NCBI GenBank assembly: GCA_046726955.1
Contig: JBKPBQ010000280.1
Coordinates: 1-9,143 of the forward strand
DNA: 9,143 nt
Direction: 5' to 3'
Origin: CAVPGH01 sp046726955
Lineage (GTDB): Bacteria; Acidobacteriota; Vicinamibacteria; Fen-336
Shown here in pieces: positions 1 through 6,362 of the stretch (within the stretch, counting starts at the first letter, position 1; the number at the start of each line of letters is the position of its first letter). Under the pieces are notes generated by a model. The model was not told the origin of the DNA, made no database searches, and worked only from the letters and a program-made list of their open reading frames with translations. The position numbers and the translations under genes are program-made.

Positions 1-47
1 ACCGGAGCGCGGGTGGCTAGCGTCGCGGCGAGGAGAAGAGGATCCAT
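1..47 (-). CDS. Partial CDS, N-terminus of unknown protein, coupled to the GbsR-type gene
   Basis: An ATG at 47-45 (minus strand) overlaps the TGA of the upstream regulator gene (49-47) as TGATG and stays open to the left edge. The visible peptide is MDPLLLAATLATRAP, a short hydrophobic start compatible with a membrane or exported protein but far too short to assign. There is no Shine-Dalgarno sequence just upstream, so translation would depend on coupling to the preceding gene. The same TGATG arrangement joins the blaI-like and M56 genes in this window. GbsR-type regulators are often co-transcribed with the genes they control, so this may be the target gene; that is inference. The alternative is a chance ATG in the downstream spacer. 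Confidence 0.4.
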   Translation of the reverse strand, partial: MDPLLLAATLATRAP

Positions 48-571
48 CACGCCGGCCCGAGGAGCTTTGCGACCTTGTCCCCCATCCGGACGAAGCGCGT
101 GAGCGTCGTCCGCGGCATGCGGCGGACCTGGTCGAACCAGCGCGTCATCATTTCGAAGAAGGCCAGGAGCTCGAGCAGCCGCTCCCGCGCGTGGGCGTCC
201 AGTGGCTTGGAACCTTCCGCCACGCACTCCCGGAGCACGGCCAGGGTGGGGTCCACCTCGCGCCGCTTGCGACCCTCGACGATCATCTGGAACATGTCCC
301 ACACGTCCTCGACCGCCTCGAAGTAGTCCCGTCGATCCCCGAGCACGTGGACCACCCGCACGATCCCCCAGGCCTGCAGCTCCCGCAGGCTCGTGCTCAC
401 GTTGGAGCGCGCCACGGCCAGCGTCTCCGAGATGGCCTCGGCGTCTAGGGGCTCTGGGGAGATGAAGAGCAAGGCGTGGATCTGCGCGACCGTCCGGTTG
501 ATTCCCCAGCGGGTCCCCATCTCGCCCCAGTGGAGAACGAACTTCTGGAGGGTCGGGGAAAGTGCGGGCAT
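47..571 (-). CDS. GbsR/MarR-family transcriptional regulator
   Basis: This is a 174-residue DNA-binding repressor of the GbsR (COG1510) branch of the MarR superfamily, a normal length for the family. The N-terminus FVLHWGEMGTRWGINRTVAQ (residues 11-30) is the characteristic GbsR signature. A winged helix follows at about 28-88, with a recognition helix around ARSNVSTSLREL and a wing around HVLGDRRDYFEA. The C-terminal part (about 95-174) is helical, with the usual FFEMMTRWFDQVRRMP segment for dimerisation and ligand response. Known members sense choline or other small molecules and repress osmoprotectant or transport genes; the ligand here cannot be told. No Shine-Dalgarno sequence is evident before the ATG at 571-569. 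A good promoter and a long inverted repeat lie directly upstream, so autorepression is likely. Its stop overlaps the start of another minus-strand gene. Confidence 0.92.
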   Translation of the reverse strand: MPALSPTLQKFVLHWGEMGTRWGINRTVAQIHALLFISPEPLDAEAISETLAVARSNVSTSLRELQAWGIVRVVHVLGDRRDYFEAVEDVWDMFQMIVEGRKRREVDPTLAVLRECVAEGSKPLDAHARERLLELLAFFEMMTRWFDQVRRMPRTTLTRFVRMGDKVAKLLGPA

Positions 572-582
572 CTGTTCAAACC

Positions 583-608
583 GTTATTTCTGTTACTTCA
601 GAAATTAC
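583..608. promoter_or_regulatory. 26-bp inverted repeat, probable operator of the GbsR-type regulator
   Basis: The arms are GTTATTTCTG (583-592) and CAGAAATTAC (599-608), complementary at 9 of 10 positions and separated by TTACTT. The repeat is strikingly AT-rich against its surroundings. It covers the -10 hexamer of the regulator's promoter and the expected transcription start, and ends 11 bp before the start codon. That is where an autorepressor binds. Symmetry and position are seen directly; binding by this GbsR protein is inferred. Confidence 0.7.
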
Positions 609-630
609 AGCCATGATCGCCAGTTGTCAA
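602..630 (-). promoter_or_regulatory. Sigma70-type promoter of the GbsR-type gene
   Basis: On the minus strand, a perfect TTGACA -35 (630-625) is followed after 17 nt by TAATTT (607-602) as a weaker -10. Transcription would start near 595, giving a leader of about 25 nt. The -10 lies inside the right arm of the 26-bp inverted repeat. Confidence 0.6.
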
Positions 631-681
631 GGGGGGCGAGCGCGGTACCGGAGACCGCAACGCTGGGAGGACATGGCGATC
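615..681. repeat. Nested inverted repeats in the divergent intergenic region
   Basis: Perfect 8-bp arms GATCGCCA (615-622) and TGGCGATC (674-681) flank a smaller dyad, GCGGT (642-646) with ACCGC (654-658). The latter overlaps the palindrome CGGTACCG (643-650). The centres nearly coincide, at about 647-650. The left outer arm lies in the spacer of the minus-strand promoter and the right outer arm just upstream of the plus-strand -35. This could be a looping or shared control site, but 8-bp matches in a gap of this size can arise by chance. Confidence 0.25.
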
Positions 682-690
682 TCCAAGGCG

Positions 691-720
691 TTGACTTTTA
701 AACAGACTGTTGCTTTTTAC
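691..720 (+). promoter_or_regulatory. Candidate promoter of the blaI-like operon
   Basis: TTGACT (691-696) is a good -35. The best -10 is weak: TTTTAC (715-720) at 18-nt spacing. The segment is AT-rich compared with the coding DNA. The predicted leader is short, about 17 nt, and leads to a GGAGG sequence just before the ATG at 744. No better promoter was seen in the 572-743 gap on this strand. Confidence 0.35.
701..711. promoter_or_regulatory. Candidate BlaI-type operator dyad
   Basis: AACAG-A-CTGTT is a perfect dyad with 5-bp arms lying between the putative -35 and -10 of the blaI-like operon. BlaI/MecI/CopY repressors recognise ACA...TGT half sites in their own promoters. Here the halves read ACA-GAC-TGT, one base wider than the classic TACA-N2-TGTA core. 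Position and half-site character support autoregulation; the match is short, so this is tentative. Confidence 0.35.
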
Positions 721-743
721 ACACTGACCTGCTACAAGGAGGC

Positions 744-1139
744 ATGCCCAGAAGCGACAACGAGGCGCAACCGCTGAGCCGCCGCGAGCGCGAGGTGATG
801 GACATCGTGTACCGCCTCGGCCGCGCAAGCGCGCTCGAGGTGCGCTCGGAGATGGCGCAGCCGCCGACCGACGCCGCGGTCCGCACCACGCTGCGGATCC
901 TCGTGAGGAAGGGCCGGCTCAAGCAGGAGTACGACGGGCCGCGCTTCGTCTACTTTCCCACGCTCGCGCGCGAGGCCGCGCGCCGCTCGGCGTTCCGCCA
1001 TCTGCTCGACACGTTCTTCGGGGGCTCCGCGCGCGGCGCGATGGCGGCACTCGTCGAGATGGAGGACGCGGGCCTCTCGCCGCGCCAGCGGCGCCGCCTC
1101 AAGGAGCTGATCGACGACGCCGACAGGAAGGGGCGCTGA
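744..1139 (+). CDS. BlaI/MecI/CopY-family transcriptional repressor
   Basis: This 131-residue winged-helix repressor has the usual length of BlaI/MecI proteins. Residues 11-73 form the DNA-binding domain: it opens with LSRREREVMDIVYRLG, continues through the recognition helix in TDAAVRTTLRILVRKG, and ends in a wing at EYDGPRFVYFP. Residues 75-130 are helical and charged and should form the dimer arm that is cleaved when the partner protease is activated. Start 744 is chosen because the next in-frame ATG (798) would remove most of helix 1. The Shine-Dalgarno GGAGG (738-742) sits only 1 nt from the ATG, which is unusually close. The TGA overlaps the ATG of the M56 gene by one base. As in blaR1-blaI and mecR1-mecI systems, it probably represses its own operon and is inactivated through the membrane protease encoded next. 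Its other targets are unknown. Confidence 0.93.
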   Translation: MPRSDNEAQPLSRREREVMDIVYRLGRASALEVRSEMAQPPTDAAVRTTLRILVRKGRLKQEYDGPRFVYFPTLAREAARRSAFRHLLDTFFGGSARGAMAALVEMEDAGLSPRQRRRLKELIDDADRKGR

Positions 1140-3220
1140 TGACCGCTTCCGCGTGGCTCCTCGCCCTGACCTTGCGCAGCACGCTGGTGCTCGCGGTGGC
1201 GCTCGGGCTCGAGCGGCGGCTGCGCCGCAAGCCGGCGGGCGCGCGCCACCTTCTCCTGACGCTGACCGCGGTCGGCCTCCTCCTCATGCCGGCACTCTCG
1301 GCGCTCCTGCCGCGATGGGAGCTTCGCGTGGTGCCGCGCTGGATGGAGCCGAAGCCCCGCATGACGGCCGTCTCGCCGGGCGCTCCGGCCGCAGACGAAG
1401 CCTTCACCATCCTCAGTCTGCCCGAGACGATGACCTTCGAGCAGAGCGGCTCGGCAGGCAGCCGGCCCGTGAACGCAGAGAACACAGCCCCCGCACGTTC
1501 GTTCGGCTCCGTGCTGCTCGCCGTGTGGCTGCTGGGTGTTGCGGCCGCGCTCGTCGGGCTGGCGCACGCGCTGCGCGGCGAGGAGCGACTCCGAGCCACG
1601 ACGAGGCCACTCGCCGGATCCTGGCTCGACACCGCCGCCGAGACGAGCCGCGCTCTCGGCTTGCGGCGGAGCGTCCAGCTGCTCACGTCCGACGCGATCG
1701 AGACGCCGCTGACCAGCCGCTGGCCGTGGCCCGCGATCCTGCTCCCGTCGGCGGCGGAGAAGTGGTCGGACGAGCGACGGCGCGTCGTCGTTCAGCACGA
1801 GCTCGTCCACTTCGCGCGAGGGGATGCCTGGAGGCTCCTCGCGTGGCGCCTGGTCAGAGCACTCTACTGGTTCCACCCGCTGGCGCGCCTCGCCGAGCGC
1901 CACGCCCAGCTCGTCGGCGAGCAGGCCTGCGACGAGGCCGTCCTGCGTCTCGGCACCCGCCCCTCCACCTACGCCCGCCATCTGATGGAGATCGCGGAGT
2001 CGCTGCGTGTCGAGCCGCGGCGCCTCGCGGCCGCCCTCCCCATGGTGGATCGCGGCCAGCTCGAAAGGAGACTTCTCATGATCCTGGATGCCAACCGTAG
2101 CGCCGGACGCGGGCGCGCGCCCGCGGCGCTCGGCCTCGCCCTCCTCGCCGCGACCGTGGTCCTGGTGGCGGCCGCTTCTCCGCTGCCGGTCGGGGCGAAC
2201 GCGCCCGGGCCGTTCGATGCGCCGATCCTGGCGGCGCCCGAGGGGGCCGCCGTGGCCTCGCTCGGCGCCGGGAGGCCGCACGACGTCGTCGCGGAATCGC
2301 GGCCGGCGGAGAAGACCCGGCGCGTGGAGCCGTCGGGTTCCGGCTGCGTCGATTGGATGAACGGGAGCTACGAGGAGTACGACAGCGACGGCCACGGCGA
2401 GTTCTCGCTGCAGCGGCGGCTCGGCGACGGCCATCGCCTCTGCGCGCGCGTCCACGGTCCTGTCCGCTTCGACGAGAAGGACGGCTCGATCCGCGAGCTC
2501 GGCCCCGGCAGCTCGGTGCTGATCGAGACCCGCGCGGCGCAGCGCTCGCAGCGGATGCGGATCACGCCGGGCGAGGGCGCGCCGCGCTACGAGTGGTCGC
2601 TGAACGGGGAGGCGCGCCCGGTGGACGACGCGGCGCGGGCCTGGCTCAAGGACGCGCTCCAGGTCGTCGCGGCCTCCCGCGAGATCGGATCCATCCAGGG
2701 CCAGGTCGGCTCGCTGCAAGGGGAGATCGGCGCGATCCAGGGCGAGATCGGCGCGCTGCAGGGCGAGATCGGAGCAGTCCAAGGCCACATCGGCGGATTG
2801 CAGGGCAAGCTCGGCTCGCTCCAGGGCGAGCAGGGCGGCCTGCAGGGCGCGATCGGAAGCCACCAGGGCGCGATCGGGGGCCTGCAGGCGGCCCGTTCGC
2901 AGGCCAGCAGCGGCTTGCGCACGCAGCTCGACCGCGAGATCGAGACGCACGAGGCCGCGATCCGCAAGCTCGAGGCCGAGCTCCAGACCGGGGACCTCGC
3001 CCTCCGCATGAAGGACGCCGAGGCGGAGCTGCGACGTGAGGAGGCGAAGAGCGACGGAGACATCGCGGAGCTCGAGCGGAAGATCGAAGCGCTCCAGGGG
3101 GACCAGAAGATCGGGAAGCTCGAGAAGCAGATCGAGGAGATCCACGCCGACCAGCGCATCCGTGAGATCGAGAAGCGGATGCAGCCGGCGCTCGACCGCC
3201 TGAAGGCCGCGAATCCGTAG
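1139..3220 (+). CDS. BlaR1-like M56 membrane metallopeptidase with heptad-repeat and coiled-coil C-terminus
   Basis: This 693-residue integral membrane zinc protease is the likely partner of the preceding repressor. Hydrophobic segments lie at about 5-24, 36-57, 123-143 and 329-347, matching BlaR1 topology. The gluzincin motif HELVH (220-224) lies between the third and fourth segments on the cytoplasmic side, and the downstream Glu is E261 in EQACDEA; WFHPL (244-248) is typical of M56. After the last membrane segment comes an Ala/Pro linker. A beta-rich region follows (about 401-510) with two cysteines (C403, C435) that could form a disulfide. Then come ten seven-residue repeats (516-585) and a highly charged coiled coil (about 595-690). 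There is no penicillin-binding or transpeptidase domain (no SxxK/KTG arrangement), unlike BlaR1 and MecR1, so the signal is probably not a beta-lactam. The start has a good Shine-Dalgarno (AGGAAGGGG, 1125-1133) and the TGATG overlap. Family assignment is firm; the sensed signal is unknown. Confidence 0.92.
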   Translation: MTASAWLLALTLRSTLVLAVALGLERRLRRKPAGARHLLLTLTAVGLLLMPALSALLPRWELRVVPRWMEPKPRMTAVSPGAPAADEAFTILSLPETMTFEQSGSAGSRPVNAENTAPARSFGSVLLAVWLLGVAAALVGLAHALRGEERLRATTRPLAGSWLDTAAETSRALGLRRSVQLLTSDAIETPLTSRWPWPAILLPSAAEKWSDERRRVVVQHELVHFARGDAWRLLAWRLVRALYWFHPLARLAERHAQLVGEQACDEAVLRLGTRPSTYARHLMEIAESLRVEPRRLAAALPMVDRGQLERRLLMILDANRSAGRGRAPAALGLALLAATVVLVAAASPLPVGANAPGPFDAPILAAPEGAAVASLGAGRPHDVVAESRPAEKTRRVEPSGSGCVDWMNGSYEEYDSDGHGEFSLQRRLGDGHRLCARVHGPVRFDEKDGSIRELGPGSSVLIETRAAQRSQRMRITPGEGAPRYEWSLNGEARPVDDAARAWLKDALQVVAASREIGSIQGQVGSLQGEIGAIQGEIGALQGEIGAVQGHIGGLQGKLGSLQGEQGGLQGAIGSHQGAIGGLQAARSQASSGLRTQLDREIETHEAAIRKLEAELQTGDLALRMKDAEAELRREEAKSDGDIAELERKIEALQGDQKIGKLEKQIEEIHADQRIREIEKRMQPALDRLKAANP
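2684..2893 (+). repeat. Ten tandem 21-nt units encoding an IGxLQGE heptad
   Basis: Ten consecutive in-frame 21-nt units encode residues 516-585 of the M56 protein. The consensus is [ILV]-G-[SAG]-[ILV]-Q-G-[EQHKA]. The middle units are the most regular (for example IGAIQGE, IGALQGE, IGAVQGH). Units 8-10 drift, with a Gln at the first position in unit 8 and a His at the fourth in unit 9. Hydrophobic residues at the first and fourth positions fit a coiled-coil a/d pattern, while Gly at the second and sixth is unusual for one. Codons vary between units, so the repeat is not a recent DNA slippage product. Confidence 0.9.
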
Positions 3221-3247
3221 GCGCTTTGATGCGCAGCCTGGGTGCGT

Positions 3248-3270
3248 CACGCGGGCATGAGGCTCGCGTG
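3248..3270. terminator. Hairpin in the convergent gap, possible bidirectional terminator
   Basis: CACGCGGGC (3248-3256) pairs with GCTCGCGTG (3262-3270) over 9 bp with one G-T pair around a 5-nt loop. It is the only strong stem found in the 82-bp gap between the converging M56 and CRTAC1-type genes. No T-run follows on either strand, so it is not a classic intrinsic terminator. It may act with Rho or as a transcript-end stabiliser. Confidence 0.45.
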
Positions 3271-3302
3271 GTCCCGGTGGCGGACGCGTCGTCGTTTCCG
3301 GG

Positions 3303-5036
3303 TCAGCGTAAGCGCTCGCGCCGAACTGTGTGATCCGCCTGTCCGCCGCGCTCGACGAGGCCGCCGTCCTCGTCCACGTCGATGATCCGATCGGCGCCGA
3401 TCCCGGGGAGAGCCTGGACCTTGCCGCTCGGCCATCGGATCTCGAGGTCAGCTTGTGTTGCCTCGCCGAGGCCGAAGTGCACGCGTGAATCGCTCGCCGA
3501 GAAGACACTGCCCGCGACGGCGGCCTCGGCCGTCTGGGTCGAAGAGGCGGTCCGGAGAACGAGGCGCGCGCCGAGGCCCAGGCGGTTGCTGACGGTTCCG
3601 CGCAGCCTCACGGTCAGCCAGTGGCGAGCGTTTCCTCCGTCGTTCCGCAGGACGGAGGGCGGCCCGTCGATGTTGGCGATGACGACGTCTAGGTCGCCGT
3701 CGTTGTCGAGATCTCCGATCGCGAGCCCCCGGCTGGACCGGGCCTCGCGGATGCCTGGTCCCGAGTCGTTCGACACGTCGGCGAAGCGGCCGTCGCCGAG
3801 GTTGCGGAAGAGGAGGCGCGGCTGCTCGTACGTCTCGCCTCCCGGAGGGCTGTTGCGCAGATGGGGATAGACGTGGCCGTTGGCCACGATGACGTCCTTC
3901 CAGCCGTCGTTGTCGTAGTCCAGGAACTTGGCGCCCCAGCCGACGAGCGGGTACGTCGGCCGCGCGGTCGCCGCGGCCGCGCCCCGGTCCACGAAGTGGC
4001 CGTCGTGCTCGTTGTGGTAGAGGTTGCTGCCCTCGAACGCGAAGTTGCACTTCACGATGTCCAGCCAGCCGTCGTTGTCGTAGTCCCCGAAGTCCGTCCC
4101 CATGCCCGCCTGCTCCATCCCGTCGTCGGAGACCGCGACACCGGCGAGGAGGGCGACGTTCTCGAAAGTGCCGTTCTTCTTGTTGAGGTAGAGATAGCTG
4201 GGCGTCGAGTCGTTCGCGACGTAGATGTCCGGCCAGCCGTCGTTGTTGAAGTCGCCCACGGCGACGCCGAGGCCGTAGGCGGGATGCGTTTCCTGTACGC
4301 CGGCCGCCGCCGTGACGTCGGTGAACGTGCCGTCGCCGTTGTTGCGATAGAGAACGTCGGAGGCTCCCGTCAGCCCGCGCGGACCGCACATCACGCGGAC
4401 TCCGCGGTAGTTGCAGTCGGGACCGGGCAGGGACAGCGGCGACTTCCGGACGTCGACCTCGATGTTGTTGGCGACGTAGAGGTCGAGGTCCCCGTCCCGG
4501 TCGTAGTCGACGAAAGCCGCGCTCGTGCTCCACCGCCCGCCGCGGAGGCCCGCCTTCTCCGTGACGTCGGCGAAGCGGCCGTCGTGCGTGTTCCGGTAGA
4601 GGACGTTGCCGTTGAGGCCCAGAACGTAGATGTCCGGCCAGCCGTCGTTGTCGACGTCGCCCACCGTGCAGCCCATCCCCCAGGCCGGGCCGGGTACGCC
4701 CGCAGCGCTCGTCACGTCCGTATAGCTGCCGTCCGGGTTCGCGTGATAGAGAGCGCTCGGGTGGCTCACGCCGCGCCGCACGTCCTCGAGGGTGCTGCCG
4801 TTCACGAAGTAGATGTCGAGCCGGCCGTCGTTGTCGTAGTCGAGCAGGCAGACGCCGCCGCCCTTGGCCTCGAAGATGTAGCTCTTCTCCGGGCTGCCGC
4901 TCGTCCGCTCGAAGCGGATGCCCGCCCGGGACGTGATGTCGGTGAAAGTCGGTAACGAAGGTGGGGGAGCGTCCCGAGGCGGGGCGAGGACGAGCGCGCC
5001 CGCGCCCACGAGGTAGAGACCGGCCGCGAGCCTCAT
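3303..5036 (-). CDS. Secreted CRTAC1-family protein (FG-GAP/VCBS repeats plus ASPIC/UnbV domain)
   Basis: This exported protein of 577 residues probably forms a calcium-binding beta-propeller. A hydrophobic signal or anchor segment starts at MRLAAGLYLVGAGALVLAPP. The frame is open upstream to 5126, but the start at 5036 is preferred because its ATG overlaps the upstream gene's TGA as ATGA and places the signal at the N-terminus. Seven Asp-rich calcium-loop motifs of the DxDxDGxxD type begin at residues 67, 127, 177, 262 (variant DFNNDGWPD), 318, 373 and 442, most followed by a strand such as IYVAN. A small Cys pair (C208, C217; DCNYRG...MCGPRGL) is typical of the family. Residues about 483-540 carry the ASPIC/UnbV signature: NRLGLGARL, HFGLG and RWPSGK. 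Family members include vertebrate CRTAC1 and bacterial UnbV-type proteins; no reaction is established. It is the last gene of the tight run and probably acts outside the inner membrane with the TPR and sulfatase-like proteins. Confidence 0.92.
   Translation of the reverse strand: MRLAAGLYLVGAGALVLAPPRDAPPPSLPTFTDITSRAGIRFERTSGSPEKSYIFEAKGGGVCLLDYDNDGRLDIYFVNGSTLEDVRRGVSHPSALYHANPDGSYTDVTSAAGVPGPAWGMGCTVGDVDNDGWPDIYVLGLNGNVLYRNTHDGRFADVTEKAGLRGGRWSTSAAFVDYDRDGDLDLYVANNIEVDVRKSPLSLPGPDCNYRGVRVMCGPRGLTGASDVLYRNNGDGTFTDVTAAAGVQETHPAYGLGVAVGDFNNDGWPDIYVANDSTPSYLYLNKKNGTFENVALLAGVAVSDDGMEQAGMGTDFGDYDNDGWLDIVKCNFAFEGSNLYHNEHDGHFVDRGAAAATARPTYPLVGWGAKFLDYDNDGWKDVIVANGHVYPHLRNSPPGGETYEQPRLLFRNLGDGRFADVSNDSGPGIREARSSRGLAIGDLDNDGDLDVVIANIDGPPSVLRNDGGNARHWLTVRLRGTVSNRLGLGARLVLRTASSTQTAEAAVAGSVFSASDSRVHFGLGEATQADLEIRWPSGKVQALPGIGADRIIDVDEDGGLVERGGQADHTVRRERLR
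3900..4086 (-). repeat. 22-nt exact direct repeat within the propeller gene
   Basis: The identical 22-nt segment occurs at 3900-3921 and 4065-4086, 165 nt (55 codons) apart. It encodes the DYDNDGW part of the calcium loops beginning at residues 373 and 318. It reflects the repeated protein architecture and could promote slippage or recombination between blades. Confidence 0.8.
4219..4650 (-). repeat. 27-nt exact direct repeat within the propeller gene
   Basis: An identical 27-nt segment lies at 4219-4245 and 4624-4650, 405 nt (135 codons) apart and in the same reading frame. It encodes the shared NDGWPDIYV part of the loops starting at residues 262 and 127. Identity at every codon, wobble bases included, is more than protein constraint requires. 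Confidence 0.85.
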
Positions 5037-6361
5037 GACGTCGGCGGCGCCTCTCCCAGCGCGTGCAGGTCCTTCTCGATCGAGCGCACGAGGTCGGTCT
5101 GGCCGCGCGCGGTCGCTTTCTGCCACGCCTCGCGCAGGTACTTGAGCGCTTCCTGGCGATTGCCGGCCCGGGCGTAGGCGGCGCCGAGCGCATACGTGTT
5201 GCGGGGCGTCTCCTCGTCCTCGGGGACGAGCGTCTTCTGCAGGTGCTCGATCGCCTCGGACAGCCGGCCCTGCTGGACGAGGATGCGGCCGAGGTTGAAG
5301 TGCGCCAGCCGGTAGTCCGGCTTGCTCTCGATGGCCGCGCGGTAGTGCTCGGCGGCCTCCTCCAGCCGGCCCGACGTCATCAGGACGTAGGCGTAGTTGT
5401 TGTGGGCCTCGGGCAGGCCGGGCTCGATCGCCACCGCTGCCCGAAAGTGCTCTGCCGCCTTCTCGGGCTCGCCGAGCCGGGCGTAGAGCTGGATGAGGTT
5501 GACGTGCGCACGGACCAGACGCGGGTCCTCACGGAGTGCTGTCTCGTGCTCCTCGACGGCCGGGCGCAAGTCGCCCTTCTCCGCGAGATCGATGCCTCTG
5601 CGGAGGCGCGCGTTGGCGCCGGTCTTGAGCTCGAGGACGGCCGCGAGCAGCGGATCGGCGACCGTGGGCCACCCGAGCTTGTCCTGCTGGTAGAGCGCGA
5701 GCTGCTCCTGGGCCTTTCCCGCGTCGCCGAGGTCGCGATAGGCGCGCGCGAGCGCGAAGTGGGCGGCGCCGAAGGCCGGGAAGAGACCGCACGCCTTCTC
5801 GAAGTGCGTGACGGCACGGCTCGCGTCGCCTTCGGACGCGGCGATCCGACCCAGCCCGTAGTGCACCTCCGCCGTGTCGGGTTGCTCGCGCACGAGCGAC
5901 TCGTACAGGGAACGGGCCTCGTCCGAGCGACCGGCCTCGAGCAGGCTCTTGGCGAGCATCAGCCGCGCCGGGAGGTATCCGGGACGGAGTCGCAGCGCCT
6001 CGCGCAACGAGGCGGCGGCCGGGTCCGGCCGGGCGAGATAGACTTCGGTCCGTCCGAGGTAGTAAGCCCACCGCGCGTCGGCGGGCGCGAGCGTACGGGC
6101 CCGCTCGAAGACGACCGCCGCGAGGTCGTATTGCTCGGTCGCGTAGAGCAGCATGCCGAGCCGCCCGTTGCGTTCGGCGTCCTCGGGCTTTTCCCGGGCA
6201 CTGCGATACGCCTCCGCGATCGGCTCGCGGATGCCGGGCTCGTAGCTCTCGAGGGAAAGCGTGGGGAGCGGGGGAGGCGGCTTCGGCGGCTCGGCCGCGG
6301 CCGCTCGCGCGAACGCGAGCACGGCCACGAGGACGGCGACGAGCGGGAGCACGCACTTCAT
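5033..6361 (-). CDS. Secreted tetratricopeptide-repeat protein
   Basis: This 442-residue protein is almost entirely TPR helices and is probably a periplasmic scaffold. A signal peptide (MKCVLPLVAVLVAVLAFARA, cleavage likely after the following Ala run near residue 23) is followed by a Pro-rich stretch. About ten TPR units follow from residue 62 to 417, with a break near 230-252. Typical repeat hallmarks are AEVHYGLGRIAASEGDASRA, EAHNNYAYVLMTSGRLEEAA and RLAHFNLGRILVQQGRLSEA. The frame is open upstream to 6412, but the start at 6361 puts the signal peptide at the N-terminus and lies 1 nt after the TAG of the sulfatase-like gene. Its own TGA overlaps the next ATG as ATGA. No catalytic motif is visible. 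TPRs mediate protein contacts, so it may bridge the neighbouring sulfatase-like and propeller proteins; that is inference from gene order. Confidence 0.9.
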   Translation of the reverse strand: MKCVLPLVAVLVAVLAFARAAAAEPPKPPPPLPTLSLESYEPGIREPIAEAYRSAREKPEDAERNGRLGMLLYATEQYDLAAVVFERARTLAPADARWAYYLGRTEVYLARPDPAAASLREALRLRPGYLPARLMLAKSLLEAGRSDEARSLYESLVREQPDTAEVHYGLGRIAASEGDASRAVTHFEKACGLFPAFGAAHFALARAYRDLGDAGKAQEQLALYQQDKLGWPTVADPLLAAVLELKTGANARLRRGIDLAEKGDLRPAVEEHETALREDPRLVRAHVNLIQLYARLGEPEKAAEHFRAAVAIEPGLPEAHNNYAYVLMTSGRLEEAAEHYRAAIESKPDYRLAHFNLGRILVQQGRLSEAIEHLQKTLVPEDEETPRNTYALGAAYARAGNRQEALKYLREAWQKATARGQTDLVRSIEKDLHALGEAPPTS

Positions 6362-6362
6362 G

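Noticed and set aside
2684..2893. Possible CRISPR-like or satellite array
   Set aside because: Repeats are contiguous 21-nt in-frame units without spacers, with codon variation, and encode a protein heptad.
1139..3220. Beta-lactam sensing role (true BlaR1/MecR1)
   Set aside because: No penicillin-binding domain or SxxK/KTG motifs follow the last membrane segment, and no beta-lactamase gene is present in the window.
3221..3234. GCGC-TTTGAT-GCGC small hairpin right after the M56 stop
   Set aside because: The stem is only 4 bp with no T-run; the 9-bp hairpin at 3248-3270 is the better candidate.
950..3508. Long minus-strand open frame (852 codons) opposite the blaI-like and M56 genes
   Set aside because: It is rich in Arg, Ala and Leu with no recognisable domain, spans the gene boundary and gap, and mirrors the real coding frame. 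High GC content leaves antisense frames open.
3861..4955. Plus-strand open frame (364 codons) opposite the propeller gene
   Set aside because: Its repeated VVVV-type strings are the complement of the Asp-rich calcium loops; no independent coding evidence.
5037..5126. N-terminal extension of the CRTAC1-type protein to position 5126
   Set aside because: It would bury the signal segment and overlap the TPR gene by about 90 nt. The ATGA overlap start at 5036 is far more natural.
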